This document shows, in pieces, positions 1-8,335 of a DNA stretch of 64,000 nt. The notes below the pieces were generated by a model that was not told where the DNA came from, ran no database searches, and worked only from the letters and a program-made list of their open reading frames with translations. Source of the stretch: Pseudarcicella hirudinis (GTDB taxonomy: Bacteria > Bacteroidota > Bacteroidia > Cytophagales > Spirosomataceae); NCBI RefSeq assembly GCF_900115665.1, contig NZ_FOXH01000010.1, positions 158,326 to 222,325 on the forward strand, read 5' to 3'. The position numbers were made by a program, and so were the translations under genes. Positions within the stretch are counted from its first letter, which is position 1, and every line of letters starts with the position of its first letter.

Positions 1-1647
1 TAACATAGGATTAAGGAATATTTTGTCATCCAATGCCGTAAAGGCATCTTTAATCTTGGTTTGTATAACAATTGTAGGCTGGGTAAGTGTGTCTGATTTA
101 TACTCGAATTCTTTAAATTCGATAACCGGGCTTTCCCAGTTAGGCTGACTTTTTACAAGAATGTCTGAAAATTTCGGCTTACCTAATCCGGCATAACTCT
201 CTAATAACTCAAAAGCAAGGTATCCGAGTCCGCTTATCTTTATGGCTCCGTCTACTGAGGTATTTTCAACATTAATGTCAAAACCTCCCTGAAAAACTTT
301 GATCGTTTTCTCCTGAGTTTCAATCGGGATCCACCTGCTGTTTTTCTCAGCAACAAGCCTTGCGGAACCATTCATACAATGTGCAGGGAGCATTCCAAAA
401 TTGAGGTGCCTGCTGGTAGCATCCAGCAGAATATTTTTCCCATCAAGGTTAATTTGAGCAATTACATAATTAAATCTGCTCAAATAAGGAAAATCCTGCC
501 ATGTATTACCATTTTGTCTGGTACTTAAAACAACAGGATTTGCTGCAATACCTAATTCTCTCAATAAACCAATTAACAATAAATTGATTTCGGCACTATT
601 TCCTGTTTTATTACTTATGACATTTCCCAAAGAACTATAATCGGATTTCAAGGTGATTTCGCCATTCCATCCTACACTCTGTCTGACTAATTGATAAGCT
701 GCTTTAGCTTTTTGAAGGGTATCTGTAGTATTGATAGCTTTGATACTTTTAACAAAATCTGCTGGAAAAAGAGCAGAATCATAAGCACTGATGAAATACT
801 TATCCTTTAATAATGCTTTGTCAAAATCCTCCCAGGTTCTTGAAAAAGACTTTGGCGCCTTCATACCAACAGTCATAAATTCTGCTAATTCAAAATGAAT
901 CATACTCAGGTAATTAAGCGAAGTATTGATGTATGGTTCATCATGAAATGCCGGAACATCTTCTGCAAGCCAATAATAGTAGGTACTTTCTTTTTTTTCA
1001 TTAATATCATCCTCTTTTAAATAGGAGAGGCCTTGATTTACGATTCTATAAGAAAGGTTTAAAGGACTTTCAAAGGAATATTCACTTTTCATAACCGGAA
1101 TATCACTCTGAAAAAGCCAGATTCTCGGTCTGTACGGATATGGAGACTCTAAAACATAAGAAAACTCAATAACAGAACCCTCTTTTACTTGTGGTAAAGT
1201 AATTGTCATGGTTCTATTATGAAAGTCCTCTTTAACGGTAAATTTGGAATCTTTTGCCAGCTTATATGTTCTGATTTGTCCATCTTCAAGGTTATAGGTA
1301 ATACCTTTTACATGACTGATTTCCTCTTTATTATCGTTATCGGAGTAATAAGCAGGAATAATGAATGTGGCTTGTGAATAAGCACTTTTCTTGAAAATCT
1401 TTATTCTTTTGGTGTATTCATAACGGATATAATATCTGCCGTATCCATCAATAACATTAGCCCGCCCAAAGTCATATAAAACCACTGCGGAGGCGCTGGT
1501 ATCTTTCTCGTATCGCTTCATTTGCAATTCTTCCAAACTTACGGGTTTTGTCAGGGGATGATCCTGGGGGTACGATTGCCCTGAAGTTTTGCAGGCAATA
1601 AATATAGTCAGAATCAAAAGAGTAGCTTTTGAAAAAGAATTTAACAT
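1..1647 (-). CDS. DUF3857/transglutaminase-like secreted protein, C-terminus beyond window
   Basis: The reading frame is open from an ATG at 1647 to base 1 (549 codons) and has no stop, so the 3' end lies outside the window. The N-terminus is a hydrophobic export signal ending near Cys19 (FIAC) or at SGQ around residue 23, so it may be a lipoprotein or a periplasmic protein. It is a paralogue of the next gene upstream: both carry LEELQMK/LADLQMK near the N-terminus, RIKI[FL]KKS, a GN-x-A-[ED]-IN transglutaminase motif, LSTR and LLDAT. In this copy the motif reads GNSAEIN: Ser351 stands where the catalytic Cys is expected. LSTR is followed by QNG instead of DHG. Transglutaminase chemistry is therefore doubtful; a binding or scaffold role is an inference. 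It lies 35 bp downstream of the paralogue, so the two are probably co-transcribed. Confidence 0.85.
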   Translation of the reverse strand, partial: MLNSFSKATLLILTIFIACKTSGQSYPQDHPLTKPVSLEELQMKRYEKDTSASAVVLYDFGRANVIDGYGRYYIRYEYTKRIKIFKKSAYSQATFIIPAYYSDNDNKEEISHVKGITYNLEDGQIRTYKLAKDSKFTVKEDFHNRTMTITLPQVKEGSVIEFSYVLESPYPYRPRIWLFQSDIPVMKSEYSFESPLNLSYRIVNQGLSYLKEDDINEKKESTYYYWLAEDVPAFHDEPYINTSLNYLSMIHFELAEFMTVGMKAPKSFSRTWEDFDKALLKDKYFISAYDSALFPADFVKSIKAINTTDTLQKAKAAYQLVRQSVGWNGEITLKSDYSSLGNVISNKTGNSAEINLLLIGLLRELGIAANPVVLSTRQNGNTWQDFPYLSRFNYVIAQINLDGKNILLDATSRHLNFGMLPAHCMNGSARLVAEKNSRWIPIETQEKTIKVFQGGFDINVENTSVDGAIKISGLGYLAFELLESYAGLGKPKFSDILVKSQPNWESPVIEFKEFEYKSDTLTQPTIVIQTKIKDAFTALDDKIFLNPML

Positions 1648-1682
1648 TTAAGTCGGGTTAGTTTATAATCTGAAAAATGAAC

Positions 1683-3686
1683 CTATTTTTTCTTCAAAAC
1701 AATCTGCTCTGCATGTTTGGCTACAATCTGAGCGTAAAATTCTTTTAATGAGCTATATTCTTCTGCATAGAAAGTGGGCTTTTTCAACAGAAATTTACTG
1801 GAAACAGCAATTTTACCTTCTTCTGTTTTGGAAACGAAATAAGAGAATTTTCCACCATCGTTCGGAAGAGAAAGGCGGATGTTTTTAGGCAGTTCCTCTA
1901 TTTCATAACCCTCAGGAATACTGAATGTTGCGATATAATTCTCTTCAATCTGTGTGGCAAGTTCAACAGGAAATTTACGTTCAGTGGTTTTAAAAGGGTT
2001 TTCCTTTTCCCCTTCACCCAAAAGAGGATTTAAATAAATATGATCTCCGGCAATTGAAGCGGTTTCCTGAATAGAAGTTGTGATGTTTTCAACAAGCGGA
2101 TCAGAAAGTTCTTCCAGTTTTTCAATCTCGAATTTTGAAATATTCCAGGTAGGATGTTTTTTCCTGAAACTTTCTATGTATTTAGCTTTGCTGTCAGTAA
2201 AGATTTGTTTTCGGGCATATAATCCTCCGTATCCTAAATGTGAAATACTTAAACTGCCGTTCATCTGACCTTCGTTATTCAGGTCAAAATTCAGGATTAA
2301 TGTTTTAGTTATTCTTTCGTTTGAGCTAAGCGGAACCCAGTCGGCATTTGCTTCATGAATCAGCCTTCCTGAACCATTCAGACATCTTACAGGGATTTTC
2401 CCAAAATCAAGGAATGGATCAGTGGCATCCAGCAGTACACTATTGTCTCCGATTTTTACCCAGGCTACAACATAATTGAATTTTTTCTCCAGAACATAAT
2501 TTGGTAGTATACGCCCATGATCGCGTGTGCTCAGAACAACAGGATCTGCTTCGATACCAAGTTCTTTGAGCATGGCAATAAACATGAGATTAATGTCTGC
2601 ACAATTCCCGGTTTTGTTTTCAAAAGACTTTTTCAGAGAGTTGGAAGTGTAAATACTCGAATTACCATCCCATTTCATATTTGTTCTGATAAACTGATAA
2701 GCTGCAAAAACCTGATTTACTGGTTCTTTTTCCGCAGCCTTAATAGTATTTACTTTTTCTTTCAGAAAACCACCCCGTTTAAGTTGTGTACCAAAATTTT
2801 CATATTCCAGTAAGGTCTTGGTAAAATCTTCCCAGGTAACTGAGAAATATTTTGAATTAAGCCCTCCCGGAGGAATAATTGCTGCGATTTCAAATTCAAC
2901 TTTGGCATTATAATCATTCAGTGTTGTCATAAAAGGTTCTTCCTGAATAGCCGGAGCATCTTTGATAACCCAGCGATATTCTTTTCCCTCGTATCGGGTT
3001 GTAGTAGGATCCAGACTGATATTTACAGGTTTTACCGTAGAGATAAAGAATGGTTCATAGCCCTGATGAATCATTTTGAAATGATAAAAATCCGGAATCT
3101 GTACTTTATACTCACTCCATATTACAGGAATGTTTTTTTGAAATTCCCAGGTAGGAATGCTTGTGTCAAAGTCAGAGACAGTTGAATAGGTGTATTCTAT
3201 CACTGAACCTTCTTTTACATTCGGCAGGGTAATTTTTTTGTAAGTCAGATTTTCCGTTTGTTTCTCATCAAAAATAGAAGCTTTATCGAGTTTATCTGTA
3301 ACAATCTGATCATTCACCAGGTTATAAGTTGCCCCTCTCAGATTTTCGATACGTTCCTTGTTTGCTCCTTTATATCTTCCGAGAGGAATTTGATATGAAG
3401 CCCAGTCGTAACCGGATTTTTTCAGGATTTTAATTCTCCGGTGACGATTGAAAACGACCTGAAGTCCTGAAGATTCTGAATACCTGTAATAGGCATCTGC
3501 AATATCACTTAGAATAACAGCTTCAGAAGAAGTATCCTTTGGATAGCTTTTCATTTGCAAATCAGCCAGGTCTATTTTACCGAATTTAACAGTTTTTTCC
3601 TGTGCTAAAATATTGGAAAGAGGAAATAGGAGAATGAATAGTACGGACAGAGTACTTTGTAGAAAATACCTTGAATAATGTTTCAT
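1683..3686 (-). CDS. DUF3857 and transglutaminase-like domain protein
   Basis: This 667-residue protein starts with a cleavable signal peptide (hydrophobic core about residues 9-28, ending in LAQ). A DUF3857-type beta-sandwich region spans roughly residues 55-280 and a transglutaminase-like core about 320-430, with Cys362 in GNCADIN, TRDHGR, and LLDATDP as the Asp strand. The remainder is a beta-rich C-terminal region. At the position where the papain-like His is usually found (FNHV in many relatives) this protein has Tyr (FNYVVAW), so activity is not certain even here. Such proteins are common in Bacteroidota and are thought to act in the periplasm, but no specific substrate is established. 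It is the first gene of a tandem pair with the paralogue downstream. Confidence 0.9.
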   Translation of the reverse strand: MKHYSRYFLQSTLSVLFILLFPLSNILAQEKTVKFGKIDLADLQMKSYPKDTSSEAVILSDIADAYYRYSESSGLQVVFNRHRRIKILKKSGYDWASYQIPLGRYKGANKERIENLRGATYNLVNDQIVTDKLDKASIFDEKQTENLTYKKITLPNVKEGSVIEYTYSTVSDFDTSIPTWEFQKNIPVIWSEYKVQIPDFYHFKMIHQGYEPFFISTVKPVNISLDPTTTRYEGKEYRWVIKDAPAIQEEPFMTTLNDYNAKVEFEIAAIIPPGGLNSKYFSVTWEDFTKTLLEYENFGTQLKRGGFLKEKVNTIKAAEKEPVNQVFAAYQFIRTNMKWDGNSSIYTSNSLKKSFENKTGNCADINLMFIAMLKELGIEADPVVLSTRDHGRILPNYVLEKKFNYVVAWVKIGDNSVLLDATDPFLDFGKIPVRCLNGSGRLIHEANADWVPLSSNERITKTLILNFDLNNEGQMNGSLSISHLGYGGLYARKQIFTDSKAKYIESFRKKHPTWNISKFEIEKLEELSDPLVENITTSIQETASIAGDHIYLNPLLGEGEKENPFKTTERKFPVELATQIEENYIATFSIPEGYEIEELPKNIRLSLPNDGGKFSYFVSKTEEGKIAVSSKFLLKKPTFYAEEYSSLKEFYAQIVAKHAEQIVLKKK

Positions 3687-3975
3687 TAGTTTTAATAGAA
3701 TGGGTTATTTTAGAATGTTTGGTTTAATCGCATCTTGAAAACCACATAGCTCTGTAATAATCATTCGATAGAAACAATTTATCAGAGTAACAGGAGGAGT
3801 TTAAGAGTGTAGATATGATGCAACTTAAGAAACCTTTTGTTAATTATGAAGCAAAGCTGACAAAGTTTTTATGAATTTTTAGTAAAAGTGGTATTAAAAC
3901 GGGGAAGGTACACCATCGGAAGATTTACCGGTTTTAAGTACCTATGTAAATAAACGTTTTATACGAGAATTTTTT

Positions 3976-3998
3976 AAAAGCTTCATTTTATAATCAAC
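3976..3998. repeat. 23-bp direct repeat, left copy (matches 3' end of def)
   Basis: Bases 3976-3998 are identical to bases 6454-6476, which lie inside the last codons of def. The core, read on the minus strand, codes for VDYKMKL plus two bases. The two copies are 2478 bp apart in direct orientation and bracket three genes that are not otherwise part of the housekeeping order. This is the arrangement left by site-specific integration into a gene 3' end, or by recombination between short repeats. Confidence 0.75.
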
Positions 3999-4026
3999 CC
4001 TGATTTTTCTACGCCTGGGTTGATTT
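3992..4026. other. inverted repeat at left element boundary
   Basis: AATCAACCC (3992-4000) and GGGTTGATT (4018-4026) form a perfect 9-bp stem with a 17-base loop. The left arm overlaps the last seven bases of the 23-bp direct repeat. It could be a terminator or part of a recombination site. There is no clear T-tract on either side. Confidence 0.45.
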
Positions 4027-4257
4027 TGGGAATATAATGCTGATAGTCTAATGAATGTATTGTAATGTACAACCTAAGTGATTGTATTTTACAATGATGT
4101 GATTTCTTGAAAAAATTCAATTGAAAGTAGCTTTGCAAAGCTATGAAAACTCTGAAAGAGATTTTGTTCATTGGTCAGTTTTAGAAGCCAATGGGAAGTT
4201 TTAAAGATTTCGAGAGAAGGAGTATGTATTGTATATTTTCAAAACCAAATTATAATA

Positions 4258-5454
4258 ATGAAGAAATCAAATACTTGGATTACAATGAGCAGTAAAAAGG
4301 ATGTTCTACTATTTTTAATTCCCATCATGATTGGATTAATGATTATTGGTTGTACAAATGAAGAACTCTCCACAATTTCTAAAGAGAAGAAAACTGAAGT
4401 CATAAATATCGAAATGGCAGAAAAATGGATTGAAGGGAATATAGAATTGAATGCTAAGAATAAAAACGGGAATTACAGATTGATCCATTGGGAAAGATCA
4501 GGGACAATTTTTGACCATAATAAAGGAGTAATGACAATAGAGGTTCCGGTGTATGAAACAAAATCTAATAATTTTGAACAGAATGTACTTGATAAGGAAA
4601 AGGAGAAGCTATTTTTTCTGAGAAATTCTGAAAATGGATATACAAACATTAAAATTTATAAAGACTTATCAGGAGATTTCCATTGTGAGTTGGTGACATA
4701 TATTTACTCATATAATTCCAATCCTGTTGTTTTTGTTACAGATTGGTACGGAAATCTTATAAAAAACATAATGTCTGATGGAGCGAATGATTTTTACTTT
4801 AATCAAGAAATACTTAAAAATTTGAGAACTTCCGGAATATGTTCTCAAGTATGGTATAGCTATATTATTGACGTTGATCCGGCACAGCCCTGTTGCAGTG
4901 GTACAATTAGAAGAGAAACAAATTATTTATATTGGGATTGCGGGGGATCTTCAGGCCCTTCTCAAGGACCTCCCACACCAGGAAGCCCGGGAGGTGATGG
5001 TAACGGAGGAAATTCCAATGGAACTTCATCTAATGAAAGTGCCTTGAGAGGAAGAGCGGCGGGACTTGCTATCAATGATTTTGAGATTGCGTGGGATCAG
5101 GAACCAACTATTAATCTCCCTTTACTAACCCATTGTCAGCAGAATGCTTATATGGATTATCTCACAACCGCAGCTGGAATAGAGTCTAACTATGATAATG
5201 CCAAAGAGAATTGTTTGATTAATGCCGGATTAGCTACAGCAGGTGTTGGGTTTTCTCAAAATTTAACATTTAAATCTTTTGCCAAATATCTTGCGGGAAA
5301 ACCTTCTGGAGCTAGCGTCGCTTCATTCATGAGACTTGCAAGTGTAAGCAATTATGTGGCATATAGGTGTATTGAGTCGAATCTTAGCAACGCAAATGAT
5401 CAGATAAATTTAGCATATAAAAAATTTGTTTCTACCTATAGAAGTTGTAAATAA
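4258..5454 (+). CDS. hypothetical lipoprotein
   Basis: The chosen ATG at 4258 gives 398 residues beginning MKKSNTW and then a hydrophobic stretch ending in MIIGC, a plausible lipobox with Cys near residue 33. An in-frame codon at 4171 would add an unlikely N-terminus. The middle of the protein holds several cysteines (CSQ, PCCSG, WDCGG). A low-complexity Gly/Pro/Ser/Asn linker follows at about residues 225-262. The C-terminal part is a separate, mostly alpha-helical region with four more Cys. I recognise no family. It is the first gene of the repeat-bracketed segment, and its codon use is more AT-rich than that of neighbouring housekeeping genes. Confidence 0.7.
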   Translation: MKKSNTWITMSSKKDVLLFLIPIMIGLMIIGCTNEELSTISKEKKTEVINIEMAEKWIEGNIELNAKNKNGNYRLIHWERSGTIFDHNKGVMTIEVPVYETKSNNFEQNVLDKEKEKLFFLRNSENGYTNIKIYKDLSGDFHCELVTYIYSYNSNPVVFVTDWYGNLIKNIMSDGANDFYFNQEILKNLRTSGICSQVWYSYIIDVDPAQPCCSGTIRRETNYLYWDCGGSSGPSQGPPTPGSPGGDGNGGNSNGTSSNESALRGRAAGLAINDFEIAWDQEPTINLPLLTHCQQNAYMDYLTTAAGIESNYDNAKENCLINAGLATAGVGFSQNLTFKSFAKYLAGKPSGASVASFMRLASVSNYVAYRCIESNLSNANDQINLAYKKFVSTYRSCK

Positions 5455-5604
5455 CCATGTTTTAGGGGCCGGGAGGCTGTTGTTTTGAAATAAATGAGGA
5501 ATTATTTAATTTCACTACGCTAAACTACATATCTAATACATGATTTTATTATAGTGTTCTTCCATTAATTAAATGCTTTTGCTATTACCTTTTTTAAAAT
5601 CAAT

Positions 5605-5880
5605 ATGAAAGATAAATTTAAAATAACTTTAGGGAAATATTTGCTGGTAATCCCTCGTTCAATATTTACTTATGGATGCCTCATTCTTTTAACTATATAC
5701 TTTCAAGAACTTAGTGATTTAAAAATGGTGAAAGAAATGATCCAAATCACTGGTCTTGTACCATTTGATTTATTTGCGCTGTCAACGATTGCTATATTAA
5801 TAGCATTTAAAGAAACAGACTACTTGTTAATAGTGATTCTCCTTTTTTTAACTAATAGTATATTTATTTTTCACAAGTAG
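5605..5880 (+). CDS. small hypothetical membrane protein
   Basis: The 91-residue product has about three hydrophobic segments: near residues 10-32, 50-66 and 72-88. It lies inside the repeat-bracketed segment, 150 bp after the lipoprotein gene and 172 bp before the XRE regulator. No family is recognised. Small membrane proteins beside an XRE regulator occur in toxin/antitoxin and prophage-like cargo, but nothing in the sequence proves that role. Confidence 0.55.
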   Translation: MKDKFKITLGKYLLVIPRSIFTYGCLILLTIYFQELSDLKMVKEMIQITGLVPFDLFALSTIAILIAFKETDYLLIVILLFLTNSIFIFHK

Positions 5881-6052
5881 CTATTACTGAAAGAATTGAT
5901 ATACGCATACCCCGCAATCTATTGCACCCCTTAAATCCCCCGACAAGATATTAGTATTATTTCTTAACCCATTTTGACAAAATTCTAACGGTAAAAGATC
6001 TACCTCATTATCGGTGTAACCTGATATTGAATAAATAAAATACTACACTGTT

Positions 6053-6385
6053 ATGAAAAATGAATTAGCAATTGGAGAAAAAATCCGTCTGATAAGAATT
6101 TTTAAGGGATTTTCTCAGGAATCTATATCTTTTTGTCTTGGTATTTCTCAGCAAGCTTACCACAAAATTGAAAAAGGGCAAACAGCTTTAACGAATGAGA
6201 GATTAGAAAGTATTGCTGAAATATTGGAAGTGAAAGTAGTTGAAATAGAAAGTGTTAACTCATTGGCATTTCCGATGGATAGAGAAAAGACTAAAGAATG
6301 CAGGGTTGATGCTATAGAGGAGAAATTAATTAAACTGGAAGAACTTGTTGATAGTATCACAAAAAGATTGGAAATTGCATCATAA
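6053..6385 (+). CDS. XRE-family helix-turn-helix regulator
   Basis: The 110-residue protein has an N-terminal HTH_XRE domain (about residues 7-62; GEKIRLIRIFKGFSQESISFCLG and the recognition-helix pattern ISQQAYHKIEKG). A short charged C-terminal helix follows (about 80-108), likely a coiled coil for dimerisation. It should bind DNA as a dimer and probably controls the genes of the small segment it closes. A strong hairpin terminator follows directly. Convergent def begins its 3' end only about 60 bp further on. Confidence 0.85.
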   Translation: MKNELAIGEKIRLIRIFKGFSQESISFCLGISQQAYHKIEKGQTALTNERLESIAEILEVKVVEIESVNSLAFPMDREKTKECRVDAIEEKLIKLEELVDSITKRLEIAS

Positions 6386-6395
6386 CCCCAAAATA

Positions 6396-6436
6396 AGAGA
6401 GCTACATAATCCGAAGTTATGTAGCTCTTTTATTTT
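6396..6436 (+). terminator. intrinsic terminator after the XRE gene
   Basis: A 12-bp perfect stem (6398-6409 with 6417-6428) with a 7-base loop is followed by a T-rich run to 6436. It separates the convergent XRE and def genes and may act in both directions. Confidence 0.8.
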
Positions 6437-6446
6437 AAATATGCTT

Positions 6447-7019
6447 CTATTTCAAAAGCTTCATTTTATAATCAACACTTACTTTTCCTTTAGAAATATC
6501 AGCGAGCTTATTTTTCAGCATTCTTTTCTTTACAGCATTCAGATGATCCGTGAAAAGGATCCCGTCGATATGATCGTATTCATGCTGAATGATTCTGGCG
6601 GCAAGACCTTCATATACTTCAACATGCTCATTCCAATCTGTATCTACATATTTAATTTTAACATATTCCGGACGAAAAACATCTGCTCTGATTCCCGGAA
6701 TAGAAAGACAACCTTCCTCAAAACCCCATTCTTCACCATTTTCTTCAAGAATCTGAGCATTAATAAATACTTTTTTGAAATCAATTAAAGAAGAATCCTG
6801 ATCTTTCGGCTCTTCATCCTCATTCATCGGTCTTCCGTCAACTACAAACATTCTGATGCCCAGGCCAATCTGAGGAGCTGCTAAACCTACTCCTGAAGCA
6901 GTGTACATCGTATCAAACATGTCTTCTGCCAATTGTTTGACATCCATGGAATCTTTTTCTATATCTACGGCCACCTTTCTAAGAATTGGGTCTCCGTAAG
7001 GGACTATTGGATAAATCAT
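6447..7019 (-). CDS. def: peptide deformylase
   Basis: Peptide deformylase removes the formyl group from the initiator Met of nascent proteins in the cytoplasm. All three metal-site motifs are present in the 190-residue product: GVGLAAPQ (43-50), EGCLS with ligand Cys104, and HEYDH with ligands His146 and His150 and catalytic Glu147. The start at 7019 (MIYPIVPYGDP) fits the family. A longer in-frame N-terminus to 7175 is rejected because it would run through the probable -7 element at 7097-7104. The last codons (VDYKMKLLK) lie in the 23-bp repeat shared with 3976-3998, so the present C-terminus may have been rewritten by integration or recombination. Confidence 0.95.
   Translation of the reverse strand: MIYPIVPYGDPILRKVAVDIEKDSMDVKQLAEDMFDTMYTASGVGLAAPQIGLGIRMFVVDGRPMNEDEEPKDQDSSLIDFKKVFINAQILEENGEEWGFEEGCLSIPGIRADVFRPEYVKIKYVDTDWNEHVEVYEGLAARIIQHEYDHIDGILFTDHLNAVKKRMLKNKLADISKGKVSVDYKMKLLK
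6454..6476. repeat. 23-bp direct repeat, right copy (inside 3' end of def)
   Basis: Identical to 3976-3998. It sits in the last eight codons of def, just before the TAG at 6447-6449. Beyond the shared core the two copies diverge: here the frame stops after LLK, whereas the left copy reads on. Confidence 0.75.
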
Positions 7020-7327
7020 TTGAATAATAACGATTTTGAAATCGCTTTTACTAGTTAATAAAATTGCGATTGTTTTAAGAACCGCCAAATATTGTGCAAA
7101 GTTAATGAAAAACCTCTGCTCTTGAAAATCAGAGTCCATAAATAGGATATTGTGAAAATAATCGCCAGACTGCACTAAAAAATATTTGAAGAGAAGAAGG
7201 ACTGGGAGGAGGAAGAAAAATCAGATAAACCGGACTGAGCAGGTAACCGGATAATAAATTTACGTTACTTTTGTTGTTCCCGAATTGATCAGAATTCAAG
7301 AAAATTGTAAATATCCTGTCAGCAGAG
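7020..7327. other. divergent promoter region between def and the TatD-type gene
   Basis: This 308-bp gap holds the def -7 element (7097-7104, minus) and a TACTTTTG -7 candidate for the plus-strand hydrolase gene (7266-7273). I see no gene in it. The open frames present are short and lack family features. Confidence 0.5.
7097..7104 (-). promoter_or_regulatory. -7 element for def
   Basis: On the minus strand this reads TAACTTTG, matching the Bacteroidota TAnnTTTG -7 consensus, about 80 bp upstream of the def ATG. No clear TTTG -33 element is visible. Confidence 0.45.
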
Positions 7328-8011
7328 ATGCCGCTCTTCATCGATATTCATACGCACCAATTGACTGTGGAGGAAAATGGCCTTCGTATTCATAACCTTG
7401 CGGTTAATCAGCCGGGTTTTTGTGCAGATGAATATTTCAGAATATATCACACAGAAAGATTCTTTTCAGCAGGAATTCATCCCTGGTTTTTGCAGAGAGA
7501 ATTGGTTGGAAAAGGAATGGAGATTTTGGAAAATCTACTTGAAAACCAGCAGATTTTAATGGTTGGTGAATGTGGGTTGGACCGTATAGTTTCTATTGAT
7601 TTTGAATTTCAGAAAGAGGTTTTTATTCGTCAGATTCTGCTGGCAGAAAAACTGCAAAAACCATTGATTATTCATTGTGTAAGAGCATTTCCGGAGTTAA
7701 TTGCTATTAAAAAAAGGTTAAATGTGAAGGTTCCGATGATTGTTCATGGATTTAATAATAACTTACAGATCTGTGAGCAATTAGTAAAAAATCAATTTTA
7801 TATCTCACTGGGAGCTGCCTTACTCAACCCCGGCTCGAATGCTTCGAAAGCCGTCTGTACAGTTCCGTTGAATCAGTTATTTCTGGAAACTGACGACAAA
7901 AATTGCACAATTTCGAGTATATTTGCAGTAACCTCAGAGTATTTAGGGCTTTCTATTGAAGATTTACAAGAAGCTATTGCTCAGAATTTTAGAAAAATCA
8001 CTGAAATTTAA
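7328..8011 (+). CDS. TatD-family metal-dependent hydrolase
   Basis: The 227-residue amidohydrolase-fold protein shows the full set of TatD metal ligands in order: DIHTH (His8, His10), GECGLD (Glu81), IHC (His116), VHGF (His140) and LETDD (Asp189). TatD relatives are Mg-dependent DNases, but the true substrate of this short Bacteroidota subgroup is not established. It is somewhat shorter than classical TatD (about 260 residues), lacking some loops. It is transcribed divergently from def. Confidence 0.9.
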   Translation: MPLFIDIHTHQLTVEENGLRIHNLAVNQPGFCADEYFRIYHTERFFSAGIHPWFLQRELVGKGMEILENLLENQQILMVGECGLDRIVSIDFEFQKEVFIRQILLAEKLQKPLIIHCVRAFPELIAIKKRLNVKVPMIVHGFNNNLQICEQLVKNQFYISLGAALLNPGSNASKAVCTVPLNQLFLETDDKNCTISSIFAVTSEYLGLSIEDLQEAIAQNFRKITEI

Positions 8012-8335
8012 TCAATAGCCATAAAACAGTACTTTCAAATAGATTTTCAGAAAAAACCTGCTGAAAAATTTCAGAATGATAGTTTAAGGTAAATTTGTTT
8101 AAAAATTCTTTAAGTCCTGTCAGGCCGGAAAATTGAGATTCCTTTCATCAGGAAATCCATTGGAATCTGAAATCCCGGGTCTTTCGTTTTTATGAAGAAG
8201 AGAGAAAAGAAAACTGCTAAAATAGCCGTTCCCAAATCGAAAAAAGACAACCTGCCAAGCCAGGAAAATAAAATAATCAATACGGAGTTTACCTCAGCGG
8301 CAAATAACCAACGCCCCATTACAACAACTATATCA

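Larger units (their letters stand above)
3687..4257. other. non-coding stretch between the DUF3857 pair and the lipoprotein
   Basis: No convincing gene. It contains the left copy of the 23-bp def repeat (3976-3998), a hairpin (3992-4026), and AT-rich DNA on the element side. Read on the minus strand, the repeat copy continues in the def frame for nine more codons to a TAG near 3942. This looks like an alternative end of def: LLK followed by NSRIKRLFT. Confidence 0.6.
3976..6476. mobile_element. putative integrated segment flanked by 23-bp def repeats
   Basis: The segment holds a lipoprotein gene, a small membrane-protein gene and an XRE-type regulator, all on the plus strand opposite to def. 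It is visibly more AT-rich than the surrounding housekeeping genes, and a strong terminator closes it on the def side. Perfect 23-bp direct repeats mark both ends, and the right-hand one is the coding 3' end of def. No integrase, transposase or relaxase is encoded inside, so if this is a mobile unit it is a passenger, a remnant, or is moved in trans. The boundaries are inferred from the repeats alone. Confidence 0.4.

Noticed and set aside
3983..4171. Minus-strand 62-codon frame over the left 23-bp repeat
   Set aside because: It uses a different frame from the def copy, has low-complexity composition and no family features.
3976..6476. Insertion sequence or integron reading of the repeat-bracketed segment
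   Set aside because: There is no transposase, integrase or terminal inverted repeat; only the direct repeats support mobility.
7020..7175. Longer N-terminus for def starting at 7175
   Set aside because: It would be translated through the probable -7 promoter element and adds residues unlike any deformylase; the MIYPIV start at 7019 fits the family.
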